Below are positions 34,141-46,620 of a stretch of 64,000 nt of DNA, one piece after another (within the stretch, counting starts at the first letter, position 1; the number at the start of each line of letters is the position of its first letter). The notes beneath the pieces are model-generated. The model worked only from the letters and a program-made list of their open reading frames with translations, ran no database searches and had not been told where the DNA came from. A program made the translations under genes and the position numbers. Source of the DNA: Nilaparvata lugens (Eukaryota; Arthropoda; Insecta; Hemiptera; Delphacidae); the NCBI RefSeq assembly GCF_014356525.2, contig NC_052504.1, forward strand, positions 61,243,637 through 61,307,636, read 5' to 3'.

Positions 34141-34404
34141 ATCTTATCAGTTAAATTTTCAACAGATATATCAGCTTATAATTCTCATATTTCTTACTAT
34201 TTACATTTTACATTTCCGGTAGCCTGTATTATATTTACATGTTCTGCTGTTCTATGTATTTTTGAAAATCTTGTATCAGATGTATTCAGTGGGTATTTTG
34301 ATTCTCAAAATTATTTTCATCATCTCTTATTTGTGTCCTCAAAAATTTGGCGCCCTGGGCAAATGCCCAGTCTGCCCATTTATAGGCCGGGGCCAGCGGT
34401 CTGA

Positions 34405-35149
34405 GGTTATTGAGCAGCTTTTCTAACCTACGAATTCAATTGGTGTGGAGAGCGATAACAAATAAACAATCACGAAACATGGCTAATTAAGTGTGAATAT
34501 GAAAACATAGAGATTCTAGAATTGTCATATTGAAGTTACATTGTCAGTTTTGATAAGGACCAAGAATTTATTCAAAGCTGAAGTTGCAATTCAATTAGAA
34601 ATGATGCTTATTAACAATTTAATAGTGTTTCACAGCATTTTCCTGTTAAAATATTTGTATTTAAAAATGGAAATTGACAAATAAGTGACGAATCTATGAG
34701 ATCTCTCTCAGACATCTATTTTAATAAAATGGAATGATAGGTTTCATTGATGCAGCCATAAATTAGAATCCACTGACAGCAATTTCAAGGGTATTGTCAA
34801 GAGCGGGATGGACTTATATCTCTGAGAGTTTTTTGATTTGTTTTCTGGAGTCTCTGCTTTGTGACGTTATTATCAAGGTGCGATATATCATAGATTTTCT
34901 GCCCTTGTCCTTCCTCATATTTTCCTCGTTTCTTTCTAACTATCCGGTAGGCTCGCTTGGCTCGTCTTATCCGTCTAGCCTGCACCTCCGGGTGTATCAT
35001 CCACAATTGAAAACAGCCGGTTTGCTTTACTCGCCAGCATTCTTCGGTTGCTCTTGCTTCCTCCAGTCTTATACACACTTTCCAAGTGTTTCCAGTTAAC
35101 TGAGAGAAGTGCTGGAGCTGGAAACAACGCTTTTGGTCGTATTGCTGGC
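34405..35149. other. Non-coding, with one moderately long minus-strand frame
   Basis: The minus frame 34797-35078 (93 codons, Arg/Lys-rich in its middle) is overlapped by a plus frame of similar size. It has no recognisable domain and is not called a gene. Confidence 0.35.
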
Positions 35150-36240
35150 GACATTTTGAAGCTCTCTCTACAAAAAACTTTTAGACCCTAGCTGAGCCTT
35201 TGTACACATATCAATATTTCCTATCAATATTAGTCCTCAAAAAAGTGTATATTAACAATATTATAACTCAAAGACGATAATTTCTGTATTTAAAAATTTC
35301 TGTATTTCTGTATCATTCTTCACGAAGAGAAGCTGTTAAGATATGGGAATTATTGTATTTCATTCTAGTTCTTTGAAACAAATAAAGTACATAACTTACA
35401 AAAACATTCATATCCGCCCTTGCAAGTTCTAATCTAGTGTACTTGAAAAATCTAAAAGAATGCATTGAGAAACAGTAGAAAAAACCCTCTAAATTAGCAC
35501 CGCCATTACCCAAACAAAACCTGTGTCTTCGATAGTTCCGGAAACTCCATTGGCAGAATTTTGAAGACCTCGCTACACAACATCTCTAGACTGTTGCTGA
35601 ACCTCTGTGAAAGTTTCTAACGTTTACTGTTCATTTTTTTTTTTGATGCTGAAAAACGCTTGATTATCCTTGGCGCTCCCAATTACTTCCAAGCGTTCTC
35701 AATAAAACATTTGTACACTTAGTTGAACCACTGTAACCAACTTCAAACTTTTCTGACAACCACTTATCACCTTTCACTTCTCATGAAACTGAGAGATAGC
35801 AAAATTGTCGATTTTGGGCGTATATTCCGCGAAGCCCTTTAATACGAAATTTTTAGAACCTGGCTAAACTTTTTTACCAAATTTAAACATTTTGTTCCAA
35901 AAGGTTCTTTAAAAAGCTTAGAGAATGCCTAAACACCGCCATTTTTAAATCTGGCTTCACTTCAAAACCCCTCCAATATAACATTCTCAGACCTCAGTTG
36001 GGCCTGTGGACCAAATTTGAACATTTTTGTCAATCAGTTGTTGAAAGAGTTAAGAAACCGCAGAAAAACACAGGTTTTGGGCGTATCTTGGGATTTTTCT
36101 TGAAATCCGTTCTTAGTGCACCTCTAGAAGGCCAAGAACTGATCAAATCTGCCATATTCAAACGTATTTGGTCCAGTAGATCCTACGAATCAGTGAGTGA
36201 TAAGTAACTGAGTGAATGAGTCAGAGCCATTTCGCTTTTG
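35150..36240 (+). repeat. Degenerate repeat block with recurring 40-50 bp phrase
   Basis: A phrase of the type AGACCTxxxTGxxCCTGTG...ACCAAATTTGAACATTTTT recurs in diverged form near 35183, 35588, 35854 and 35992. Between copies lie related pieces such as TTTTGGGCGTAT (35813, 36076). The block ends CAGTGAGTGATAAGTAACTGAGTGAATGAGTCAGAGCCATTTCGCTTTT (split here as one region at 36190-36239). This looks like an old mobile repeat built of diverged subunits. The ORF at 35998-36207 lies within it and is not a gene. Confidence 0.5.
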
Positions 36241-36879
36241 AATGCTCAATCATTCACACGTATGCTCGTTGTACATGTTCATATTGAAGTTTAGGCTGTC
36301 GGTAAAATGACTCGGTAAATATCACAAATACAGTACTATCACTTGGTAAAGTATTATGGATAAACATGAATCGGCCTATAATTGAAATTTATCATACGTT
36401 TCATGTATTGCTGAAGAAATTACTAGGTACCAGGAAAGCCGAAATGATGTGTTCAATGAATTCGTCGAAAATGGCTCAATTGAAACAGTTTCTCAATCTC
36501 GATTGTGGTTTATGAGTCTTTATCTACAATTTATTGCTCATTGTATGACTTCAAGTATAGCCAGACATCAAATTGACTAATTATTATACCATTGATTATT
36601 TAAAGAGCTTCCATCAACATAGATAATAAATTCAAATATATGATCTACGCAAAAGAATAATCGTATAGATAAGATAATAAGAGTGTTAGAAGATACTTGA
36701 GAAACGCACTACTTCTATTCAAACCGTTACACATTATTCTAAAGCAGGCACTGTGTAGTGCTGCCGAAATAGTTAACTGAAATTACAAGAATAGTAGCTC
36801 TGTAAAGCTTGAAAATGTATTAGTCCCAGCGCTTGAATAATGTTGAACGAGTTTAGTAATACTTGTTGCCATGCTGCGA

Positions 36880-37340
36880 CAGTTGAGATAGAACATTCGG
36901 CTAGAATTGCGGCTTCTGGCTGCGGTGAGTTGATAGAAGACTGAAACTCAGAAGCCGGCTAATGTCCTGCACAACTACAATGACGTCATTCGTATACTAC
37001 CTGACCCATTTGGCCGGACCACGGTGACCCATGGCTACAGTATCACTCACAGTCACTTTTGTGCAGCGATTTAGAGCGGAAGTAATTAATCTCACAAAAT
37101 TGAATGCGAGATTTGCAAGGCGCGTGTCTGACTATAATGACGCTCATCTGACAAAAAGGATTCGGCAGGCCATTTCGGGCAGCGGTCTCTTGAGCCTTGA
37201 GCCTCGAGTCTCACCAACAATGCCAGCTGCTGCGAAGCCAAACAGCTTCCAAGCTGCCTTTTGTCTGCCGCTGATTAGCAATACCAAGTTAATCTATAAG
37301 TACACTGTGTTTGCTGTAGTCTCTGAGAAGATTTCCCGAT
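36880..37340. promoter_or_regulatory. GC-rich island with a palindromic CRE site, possible promoter or exon
   Basis: The segment is clearly richer in G+C and CpG than 5 kb on either side. It contains TGACGTCA (about 36980-36987), a perfect cAMP-response-element palindrome. A 103-codon plus-strand frame (37031-37342) crosses it, with no recognisable domain. A minus-strand reading offers ATGGGTCACCGTGG followed by a donor-like CAG|GTAGT. It could be a promoter/5' exon, possibly for the minus-strand receptor 15 kb away, or an unrelated conserved segment. Confidence 0.25.
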
Positions 37341-40300
37341 GAAACTTGCATGGAAACAAGCAGTTCTCCACTTCCTGATGATGGAAATAGTTCAATACTA
37401 CTACTTCAATGAATTACATATTACTACTTTTTGATCATACGAAATCACTAGCCAAATTCGTCAAGCTTTCTCTTCGGTTGGGAAAAAGTTAAAATAGGCT
37501 TCGATAAGAGCACATGTGTTGGATGAAAGGATGAATGTCTGCAGGGGATAACACTGAGATAACCTAATTGACAGGCAATTAATAATTTGAATGATTAGTC
37601 ACTCTTGCTGGAGGGTCTTTAGTCTAAAAAAATTGATAGACGTAAGATCATTATGTACCGAACGAATGGACAGGATATTAGCCTTATATTGGAATAAGTA
37701 ATTGGTTGTGTGTTTCAATCTAAGATTTTTGTCACTATACTCGTACATTGAATGATCGAATAGTACAAAGTCTAGTTAAATTTTCCTATTCGATCAGATA
37801 ATACCAGAGAAACGAAGCTTTCACTAATGAAGGCGAAACTCCAACTTTAAGGTTGATAAACGCAACTAGCGTCAGCTAGAGGAATGAAACAGACTACTTG
37901 TATCAATTTATTCCTGTGTAATTTGATCACCCTTCGGGTCGACCATAGCTGGAAGCTGAATCCGTTGCACAAAATGATTCGTGTTTGTCTTCGATCCAAA
38001 TTCGTTTGCATGATCCTGTAGACTACAGAGCGTGGTCTCTTCTCAATTTTAATTGAAAATGAAAGCCTTCATACTTGACAACGTTGTTGACGATATCGAG
38101 CCTGTTTACTCAGTTGATTATGACAACCGATTCCAATCAACAGTTTCCCCCTCACTTACCATTCTTCGTTATTAAGTATTGATGGTTGTCTAAAAATTTC
38201 ATTTGGATTAGAGCTGCTACTCCTGATTGTTGATGGATATATCACTCTGGTTTTAAACTTTCTGATCTCTCTTAGCTTTTCATGAGTTGGCGAAACATGC
38301 ACCTAGCAACCTCAGAAATGAAGGGCCATCATTGTATTATAAAGAAAATAGTTTAATATCATTTTTTCAGATTTTTCTGTGAAATTCACTCGAAACAATA
38401 TAGATTTCGATAAATTATCCTCAGCCTCCAGCATCATGATTTTAGCAGAATGATGTGAGAATATTAAAGACAATCACTTGAAATACTGAAAAAAATTGTA
38501 ATAAAATATTATAAATGATGCGATAAATTAATAAAAGTATAAGCTAGAGAAGAGCAACCTATACAGGGCTGGTGATAATTATTCAATTAGCTTAATATTT
38601 CTGTTACAAGGCTGATTCGACAGAAGGTTTCATTGGGGTTCCTATTAAAATATTAAAAAATGTATTTTCTGTGGAATCAAAATTTAGATTCGCCGTGTTG
38701 GATCCGCCATTTCGAATCAAACATTACTTAAGGTGTAAGGTAGGCTAGTCTATGATTTCAATGCAGAACTTCAAGAGAAAATAAAATGCGAATACCGTAC
38801 ATAAATATCTCAACCATCCTAAATCCATTCGCATTCAACGATAATAAGAGGTTATACAAAAATTGATGGATGAGTAGGCTACATTGAAAAACTAAACTAT
38901 AAAATCTTACGTCTTGAAGTGTAAGTAAACACTCAAAGTAGCTTCTACTAGCATATTTAACACTTTCAACAGAAAAGTTTGATGTGTCAGATTTTTAATG
39001 TCTCCATTTATTCAGTTTTGTGTGATTTATTGATTTTGAAATAGCACAAAGTATGTTTTCAGTTTGAGTAGGATCATCACTGGAACTTACTGTCAAAGTT
39101 TCCTAGACAGTAGAAATTTCAAGCTGTTTCCATCATTTCCACCAAAGTATATCTATCAAATGAGTTTAAGTTAGTGTTTGAGATTTTATTTTCTTCACTA
39201 ATAAGGTATGTGTATCTGGGAAGCATTAGTATCATAGTCAAGGAGAAGTATTGATTCATAGAATGAATTTATGATCGATAAAAATCAAGAATCATCAAGT
39301 ACGGCATCTTATTGTTATTAAACATCAGAGATAACTTTTAATTACTTATTTTAAAGCACCTGGGGAGAAGAAACCAATCGTGAACTCCAGTAGATGAATA
39401 ATATTCTGAATAGAGCTGACTTTGTAGCCTTGAATTGACAGCAAAACTAGGTTAAGAATAGAAGAATGAGAGGCAAAATACGATCCATTTTAGTGCGAGG
39501 AGGGATGAAAAGTAGGTTAACGTTGTATCAACAGAAGCGTGAAAATGAATTGATTCAAATCAGCAGTAGAATGCATAAGTGTAGTCGACTCCCCGTGAAA
39601 CAAATAGCCATGATGGATCATTAATCACTATAACAATACATTCTGGTATCATTCCAGGCTATAGATAAATATCTTGGCTCTCCGCAATGGATATATCATG
39701 TCGTAAACGGTACGGTGTTTTGAATGTGACAGCGAACAATGAGAATCATCACAGGTCCAGTAAATGTGAATGTAACTTGCTTTCAAAAACAGTTTGCAGC
39801 TAAATAGAATTGCTCCAATAGCATCAGTTCATTATACAAATTGACGGAATGCTTATTCCAATTCATTCACACAACTGGACATTCAACTTGGTAGGAAAAT
39901 TAAATAGAGAAATTGAGGTGTATTATATACCCTGTCTGTTATTAGGCTATTTTCATCATTTGAGTTATCCTATAAGTAATTTTATCGAATTAATAAACAA
40001 AGGAGGAGGAAAAGAAAGAGAAGATGTGAGGGCTGGGATTTTCTTTGCAATCAACCCAAATCTATTGACTGATTTTATAGCATGATCATGCCTCCCCCAA
40101 CTCATGCCCAAGTAAGAAGGCTTGTGTCTTCAACATTATTCTGACCAGAAAATATTAATTGATATATGATAAGAATGATAACATATATTCTCATGCTACA
40201 TATCAACAAATTTCAGCTTGATAATTATTAAGCCAGTGGGAAAATATGAGTGAACTTGCTTTGTTGAAAGGTCCTCTTTAATGTAGGTAATCTCATCTCT

Positions 40301-42793
40301 TCAAAGGAATCGTTGTAGAAAAATAAGAATCTTGAGAGGAAACAAAGAAGATGGGAAAGAAGAAAAGAGGATGAAACGGAAAAAAGAAGGTGAAGATAAA
40401 CAAGTCTGAGAAGATGATACCGATCAGTAGAAGGAAGAAGTGATAGGACACAAGCAGGACCAAGTCCATAAAAGACTGTTCAACCGCGAAAATTATCGGC
40501 TTTTCATCAGGGTTTACTCTCTTTGATGAAGACCAGACGACCACAGTTAGTTGAAGAAGCTATTGGAAACTGGGAAAACTGACTTTTCATCCTCCATCAC
40601 TTGATTAGTAGTTCATCATCAAACTAGAGCTTCTTATCTGGTTTGTGTTTGATCAGGCTCAAATAACGATCGTAAGGAAGGCGGAATTGAGTTGGAATAT
40701 CCTTTGTGTGGCATTAATTGATATTTTTATATAAGCAAATCCTGATTCTCAATGCAATCGATCCTTCATGAATTTAAGGCAATTATTCGAATTAATGATT
40801 AGAGTAGAACAGGACTGGCTCTCCAGAATCATGTATATGTATTCAATATGAACAGGTTCTGTTAAGTAATGGGAAAAAAGAAACTGGAGTAAGAGCATAA
40901 ACTCCAATTTTGAATACTAGAACGTTTTGATCTCTGATTCAGATCATCGCACGTTATATCGCGGGTCTCAGCGTAATATAAACATATTATTCCAAGTAAA
41001 TTTACCAAACCAAAGAAAATACCATGATAACTTAAAACTATATCACGAGTTGATGATACTCCATTCAATTCAGATATGAAAATATTCAATAAGAGTCTTG
41101 AGATAATGTTCAACCTCTTTTTAAACTGAGGGTTCTCGACGCTTGCATTCCTAAGCCTGCACCATCAGATGATGAAATTGAGAACCATTATTATTGCAAG
41201 GCCCGTCCAAAAAGTGCGTTTTCTGTACGATTAACAGAGATTCAGATGCTTACTCTCTACTTAGATCCTTAGACTGTATACTAGAATGAATGCTTCCAAT
41301 ATTAATTAGATCCCCCTTTTACATTCTGAATAAAAATCATATCCAGGAAAGCTTCTAAATATGTTTTAGCGAAAATACTGCCGTGTCGTTGACACGGTTC
41401 CCCCATATGAAGGGAAATGGCGAACATCCGCAAAGACCCCACGTTTCAAGAAACCTGCAAATAAAACATAATATCGATAGATAAGCTGAAGTCTTCTGCT
41501 GCCAGTTTCAATATTAAATTATTCTCCCACAGTGATCCTGGATTGAACCTTGTATAAAAATTATAATAAAAGATCAAAACTTCATTCTATGGAAGTGTAT
41601 GTTCTTCATTATAATATAAGCATTGACGGTTCCAATAAGATGACGGTTGTCAGCTGTTATTGTGCTGGAATAAAGCATGAAGAGACAAACTAGGAATGGG
41701 CGAATTAAAACTCATAAATATTATCACTTGTCATTTTAAAAATTGTGGACTGCACGCTCTAATATAATTTATAGAGGTAATGGATTCATGTATCAATAGA
41801 ATTGGCTCTCACATTTCATGGAATCTCAGATTCAAGGATATTATTAATCTTCTATTCACTGTTCAATTACCCTAATGCGAATACCATCAATCTCTTGTTA
41901 AGTGCACATCAATCAATAGCGATGTACTATTATGTGACTGAAGTAAAAAAAGCTTGACAGGTTCTTCCCATAAGAGCTCTATCCATTTAGCTCTATGTCA
42001 ATTTACTTCTTCTATACAATAGTTGTCGATCGAATGTAATCCCAAACAGTTGAAGGGCTATTTTCCTCAAATCATAAAAACCATTGTCACCTCAACCAGC
42101 AGTAAGCACTGTAGCAGTTTTGAGAGATTGTTCAACAATCAGTTACTCCTGAATTGAAAAGTGAAATATTATCTGCAATATTAAGGAGTATATATATAAT
42201 GTGAAAAATTCTCAATTTTCTCAAAATTATCATTCCTTCTGAAAAAGGATTACAGAAATTGAGCTGAGACTTTTAAGGTATTTTTCTCTTTAGGCGACAA
42301 ATCAAATCTAATTTTATTACCAATATTTACAAAAAAACACTTACATAGAAAATATATGTGGCAACAACAAATACATTAAAAAAAAAAAAAAAAAATATGA
42401 AGCATAAATGCATTATGCGTAATCAATAATCAATGGGCGTTGACACAATAATCATTGACTACGAAGTAGACGAAATAAAATGGGGACATCCCGAGGCTTA
42501 GCCTGACCTTTAAGCTTATTCTTCAGTTAATCACTTCAAAAATGATTCAAATAAGATATTATTCCATATTCACCAATAAAACTGATTGGTCAAATAGAAT
42601 ATTAGTCGAAAAAACTCATACAATTATTATTCAATATGAATCCAATCGACTTTGAATGTCAAGGGTTGAAATGGATAGAAACAATACCATGTAAGTGTAG
42701 CCGTTAGTAGGACTGAAACCATTCTCCAAGTTTTGTATGATGCCTATCATATTTATGATGAAAGTTTGAAATCCAGATATTGAAATTGTGGGA

Positions 42794-42823
42794 TGAAAAC
42801 TCTGACTACATTGTCAGAGTTTT
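42794..42823. repeat. Perfect 12-bp inverted repeat, 6-nt loop
   Basis: GAAAACTCTGAC and its exact reverse complement GTCAGAGTTTTC are separated by TACATT. No T-run or element context gives it a function. Confidence 0.7.
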
Positions 42824-43854
42824 CGTAATATCCAGTAAGCTTTCAATGGATCGTAAAATTGTTGAGCTGTTTCATGTCACAGCTGTATCATCCTTGGCAC
42901 TATTCAATTGAATTTGCAAGTTTAGTTCTGTAACTAGAAGCTAGTTCAGGATGGTAAATGTTCGTTGCATTCACTAGCCTTTTGCAACCGCCGTAATAAA
43001 GGCATTCAGCACAATTTAATGCTGCTTGAGTTTACCAGTGCTTGCAGAGTTATCGGTGGATTGATTTCTCGTGGTACTCAGTTACTTCCATTAACTGTCA
43101 AACAAATTAATCAACTTGTATTTTGAAATTACAGTTTTGATTTTTTCTTTGAGGTGACAAGAGAAAGAGACCACTTTTTCTCTCCATTGGAAGTATTACC
43201 TGGAACAAACGGAAAAGAGCTACTTAATTTTGCCAGTGATTTCTCAATTGCATTTGTAAAACTACCTACCATTCAAAATTTAGAGCCGATCGATTATGCT
43301 AAATAGGTGAGTTTCAGACTCTGAATTCATTATGCAGATTATAGTTCACAGGACGTGAATCCATCTTAATGCAGATGCTGTCAAGATTTTGTGTCATTTT
43401 CTTAACTCGATCGCAGAATTTCGATTACTCTATTGACTTACAACGAGTCAGGGTATTACATATTCCGCAGATGCAAGAGGAAAAATTATTTGTATTGAGG
43501 GATCTATTGTATGAAAAACTATTCTGGAGACTAAATAATAAATTTTCATTTCAGAAGAATAATAACTCCTGTCAATATTGAGTTACTGCTGAATGGGACC
43601 CAATTGAATTCATTAATTTTGTATAAGTCAAATCAACGGACCCCCGATGCCATTCTTTCATCTCAATTTGGGCTTTGAATCAATAAAATCTAAGATGAAC
43701 TACTGTAATTTTACGTTTCAGATTGCGAAGAGAATCTCTACCATTGATCTTGATAAGATAATAATATTATACGGATAGTCTGTGTGAGCTTAAATCTCAT
43801 TTGAAAATTATAATTCATACTTTTTCAATCCTAAATATGGAAGAGATTCTTATT

Positions 43855-44760
43855 ATAACTGACCGAACGCAGTGAGGTCCATGTTTTAATGCGAATTTTC
43901 TTTTGTCTGTCTTTATGAAACGCGATTACGGCCAAACGCGTTGATTGAATTCGATGAGATTTGGCCGGAATATTCCTTTTTCAACTGCGCCTAGAAGTAT
44001 ACACAAGTTTTTTTTTTGAAATTTCGCATTTTAAGGATAATATAAAAAGAAAAGGAATTCCTCCATACTCTGATATCACTATAATAATATTATATTACCA
44101 TCTACTTTGAAGATAAGATTAATCAGACTATAGAATTATTCATAATCAATCAGCTGCGAGAAGTGGATTATTAATTGCATGCATTACACAGATGTCTGGC
44201 CGTGTCTATTTTTATAAGGTAGGGCAAGGTACATTGAGGTAGGGTGTCAATTTTTTATGATGCGTGCCCATCAGTATCAATATTCTTACATTTGAAAAAC
44301 AAATTTAAAAGGTGATTGAAAATGAAATAAAATATGATTAAATGAACTGAATAACGCTGGAGTAATTATAATATTCTTGATTGGAAAAAAGTTAATTTTG
44401 AAATAGTTGAGAAATATTTTTATCAGATGTAAAGATTATCACGTGAAATTATCATATGGGATTCAAATCCTATTATATTGAGCGAGCAATTTCTGTATAA
44501 ATCTTTATATCTGGTTATTTATGTTTAACGGATCTCGAAAACGGCTCTAACGATTTACACGAAATTTGGAACATAGTAGGTTTATGATATAAAAATTCGA
44601 TTGCACTAGGTCTCATCCCTGGGAAAACTCGCTGAAGGACATTAAAAGGATAATTCATCCTTGGCTGAAACAGTTGTGGATAGTAAAAAAGTGAGTAAGT
44701 GAAAAATCGAAATATCGCATCCCCGAAATTCATAAGATGACATAATATGTCATAGCCTGC
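43855..44760. repeat. Fragments of interspersed repeats
   Basis: 43862-44005 begins CTGACCGAACGCAGTGAGG and includes CGATTACGGCCAAACGCGTT, a GC-richer piece typical of a repeated element end. 44530-44640 carries TCGAAAACGGCTCTAACG and TCATCCCTGGGAAAA, the same phrases as the 166-bp tandem unit at 3.8-4.6 kb. The segments are partial and their boundaries are not fixed. Confidence 0.4.
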
Positions 44761-45448
44761 TGTGAAATATAAACTCGATCATTTTAGAGAATAATTGTGT
44801 TCTGTTTATCAATAAAAAAAATCTGGTGTGGCGCACTCACACAACTTACCTTGCCGTTATGAAAATTAATCACCTGACGCTAGTGTTCACGCGCATCTCA
44901 AGTCCACTATTCAAAGATCTAAGCTAGCTGGTAACAGGACAATAACGCTGGAGACACACGAGGTCTGCTATCTCTTCATAGTGAATGATTTAGGTTAATA
45001 GAACCAACAGTTTGCAATTGAATAATCACATTTTCTCGGATTTCGAGCTTATTTTCAATTTTAGGTGGAAATGTTACTGAACATTAATTGTTAAGATTTT
45101 CATGCTCAATCTTTTCCACTTGAAATTTTTCGTCTAAATTGTATCTGAAGCCTGATAATTGAAAAATCTAAAATCAAACTTTGTATAGATGGGGCGGAGC
45201 TCCTGAAATTTTTATAGATATGGGACTTATAGTTGATAGAGCTTATCAATATCTATTTTGGGTATGAATTTGATCGAAATAGTTGGAGCCGTCTTTGAGA
45301 AAATCGTGAGAACCCTGTTTTTGACAACATTTTCGCTATTTTAGCCGCCATCTTGAATTGCATTTGATCGAAATTGTTCGTGTCGGATCCTCATATAGTC
45401 AGGACCTTAAGTTCCAAATATCAAGTGATTCCGTTAATCGGGAGATTG

Positions 45449-45598
45449 ATTGATTGATTGATTGATTGAGTACTTTATTTATGTAGATTACAATTATACT
45501 GCCCCGATATTTCAAACGTGTACTGAGTTTATTAACATATTAAGTGAGTTTTTGATCTTGGAGAAAACAAATAACAGTTCTCAAGAGTAAATTAAATG
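45449..45598 (-). mobile_element. Short retroelement 3' fragment inserted in repeat copy 3
   Basis: Copy 2 has GGGAGATGAGGTATCG where copy 3 has GGGAGA, the insert, then GAGATGATATATCG. GAGA is thus duplicated at the edges. Read on the minus strand the insert ends AATAAAGTACTCAATCAATC..., a polyadenylation signal followed by a (TCAA)n tail, as in a LINE 3' end. A similar tail lies at 48322-48375. Confidence 0.6.
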
Positions 45599-45631
45599 AG
45601 ATGATATATCGTGTACACAGACGCACATACA

Positions 45632-45663
45632 CTCATATACACACACACACACACCACACCACA

Positions 45664-45737
<74 letters not shown>

Positions 45738-45747
45738 ACCACACACA

Positions 45748-45789
<42 letters not shown>

Positions 45790-45822
45790 CACACACACAC
45801 ACACACACACACACACCACACA

Positions 45823-45900
<78 letters not shown>

Positions 45901-45921
45901 CACACACACACACACACCACA

Positions 45922-45962
<41 letters not shown>

Positions 45963-46002
45963 ACACACACCACACACACACACACACACACCACCACACA
46001 CA

Positions 46003-46033
<31 letters not shown>

Positions 46034-46277
46034 CACCACACACACACACACCACACACCACACACACACCACACACACACACACACACACACCACACCAC
46101 ACACACACCACACACACCACACACACACACCACACACACACACACCACACACACACCACACACACCACACACACACACACACACCACACACACACACACA
46201 CCACACACACACACACACAACACACACACACACACAACACACACACACACACACACACCACACACACACACACACAC
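45632..46277. repeat. Interrupted (CA)n array, about 645 bp
   Basis: CA dinucleotides broken by many ACCAC and ACAAC interruptions at irregular 10-40 bp steps. It opens five long frames on the two strands that encode only His-Thr or Val-Cys repeats; none is a gene. Confidence 0.95.
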
Positions 46278-46566
46278 CAATATCCAAAAATCACTTTTTT
46301 GGACTCAGGGGACCTTGAAACGTATAGACATTTAGAAATTGGGGTACCTTAATTTTTTTGGAAAGCAATACTATCCTTACCTATTCTAATAGCGCAAGAA
46401 AAGTAAAAATAACGAGCGAAGCTCGGTGACCCGATATTTCAAACGTGAACAGAGTTTATTATATTGTACAACATTGTATAACATTGTTGAGGTTATTAAA
46501 TTTTTTCATATTTCCTGCATAAATATGGCCTTTGGTCATGTGACCACTACTTGAGTCAATGTGCTT

Positions 46567-46620
46567 TTGTGTGTGTGTGTGTGGTGTGTGTGTTGTGTGT
46601 GTGTGTTGTGTGTGTGTGTT
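46567..46620. repeat. Interrupted (TG)n array
   Basis: TG dinucleotides with GG and TT interruptions, 290 bp after the end of the long (CA)n array and on the opposite dinucleotide strand. Confidence 0.9.

Larger units (their letters stand above)
28773..34396. mobile_element. hAT-like DNA transposon carrying a nested LINE (element D)
   Basis: The left end starts CAGGGCCCGGGTTTAGATG and the right end, read inward on the minus strand, starts CTGGCCCCGGCCTATAAATG. Both continue to CTGGGCAT-TTG/ATG, giving an imperfect terminal inverted repeat of about 38 bp. Flanking bases CGGTCTGG (28765-28772) and CGGTCTGA (34397-34404) form an 8-bp target duplication with one mismatch, the size produced by hAT transposases. 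GGCGCCCTGGGCA occurs near both ends. Inside, only a short transposase remnant (33955-34140, minus) belongs to the hAT. The rest is the plus-strand retrotransposon D, so the hAT is non-autonomous. Confidence 0.75.
36241..43854. other. Long AT-rich stretch without a supported gene
   Basis: Many short frames, none recognisable. Landmarks: a GC-rich island at 36880-37340 (listed separately), a pure A run at about 42377-42395, and a perfect 12-bp hairpin at 42794-42823. It is compatible with intron or intergenic DNA. Confidence 0.4.
44813..46410 (+). repeat. Interspersed repeat family, copy 3, enlarged by a (CA)n array and an insertion
   Basis: Start AAAAAAATCTGGTGTGGCGC and end TTACCTATTCTAATAGCGC match copy 2, as do the internal landmarks (ACGCTGGAGACACACGAGG, ATGGGGCGG, GTCGGATCCTCAT). 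Compared with copy 2 it holds an extra 150 bp at about 45449-45598 and a (CA)n tract about six times longer. Confidence 0.7.

Noticed and set aside
34797..35099. Minus-strand 93-codon Arg/Lys-rich frame and plus-strand 101-codon frame
   Set aside because: They overlap each other, neither has a recognisable domain, and no splice signals were noted.
45581..46335. Five long ORFs (215-244 codons) on both strands
   Set aside because: They translate only (HT)n or (VC)n from a CA microsatellite; any frame without stops in CA repeats is open.
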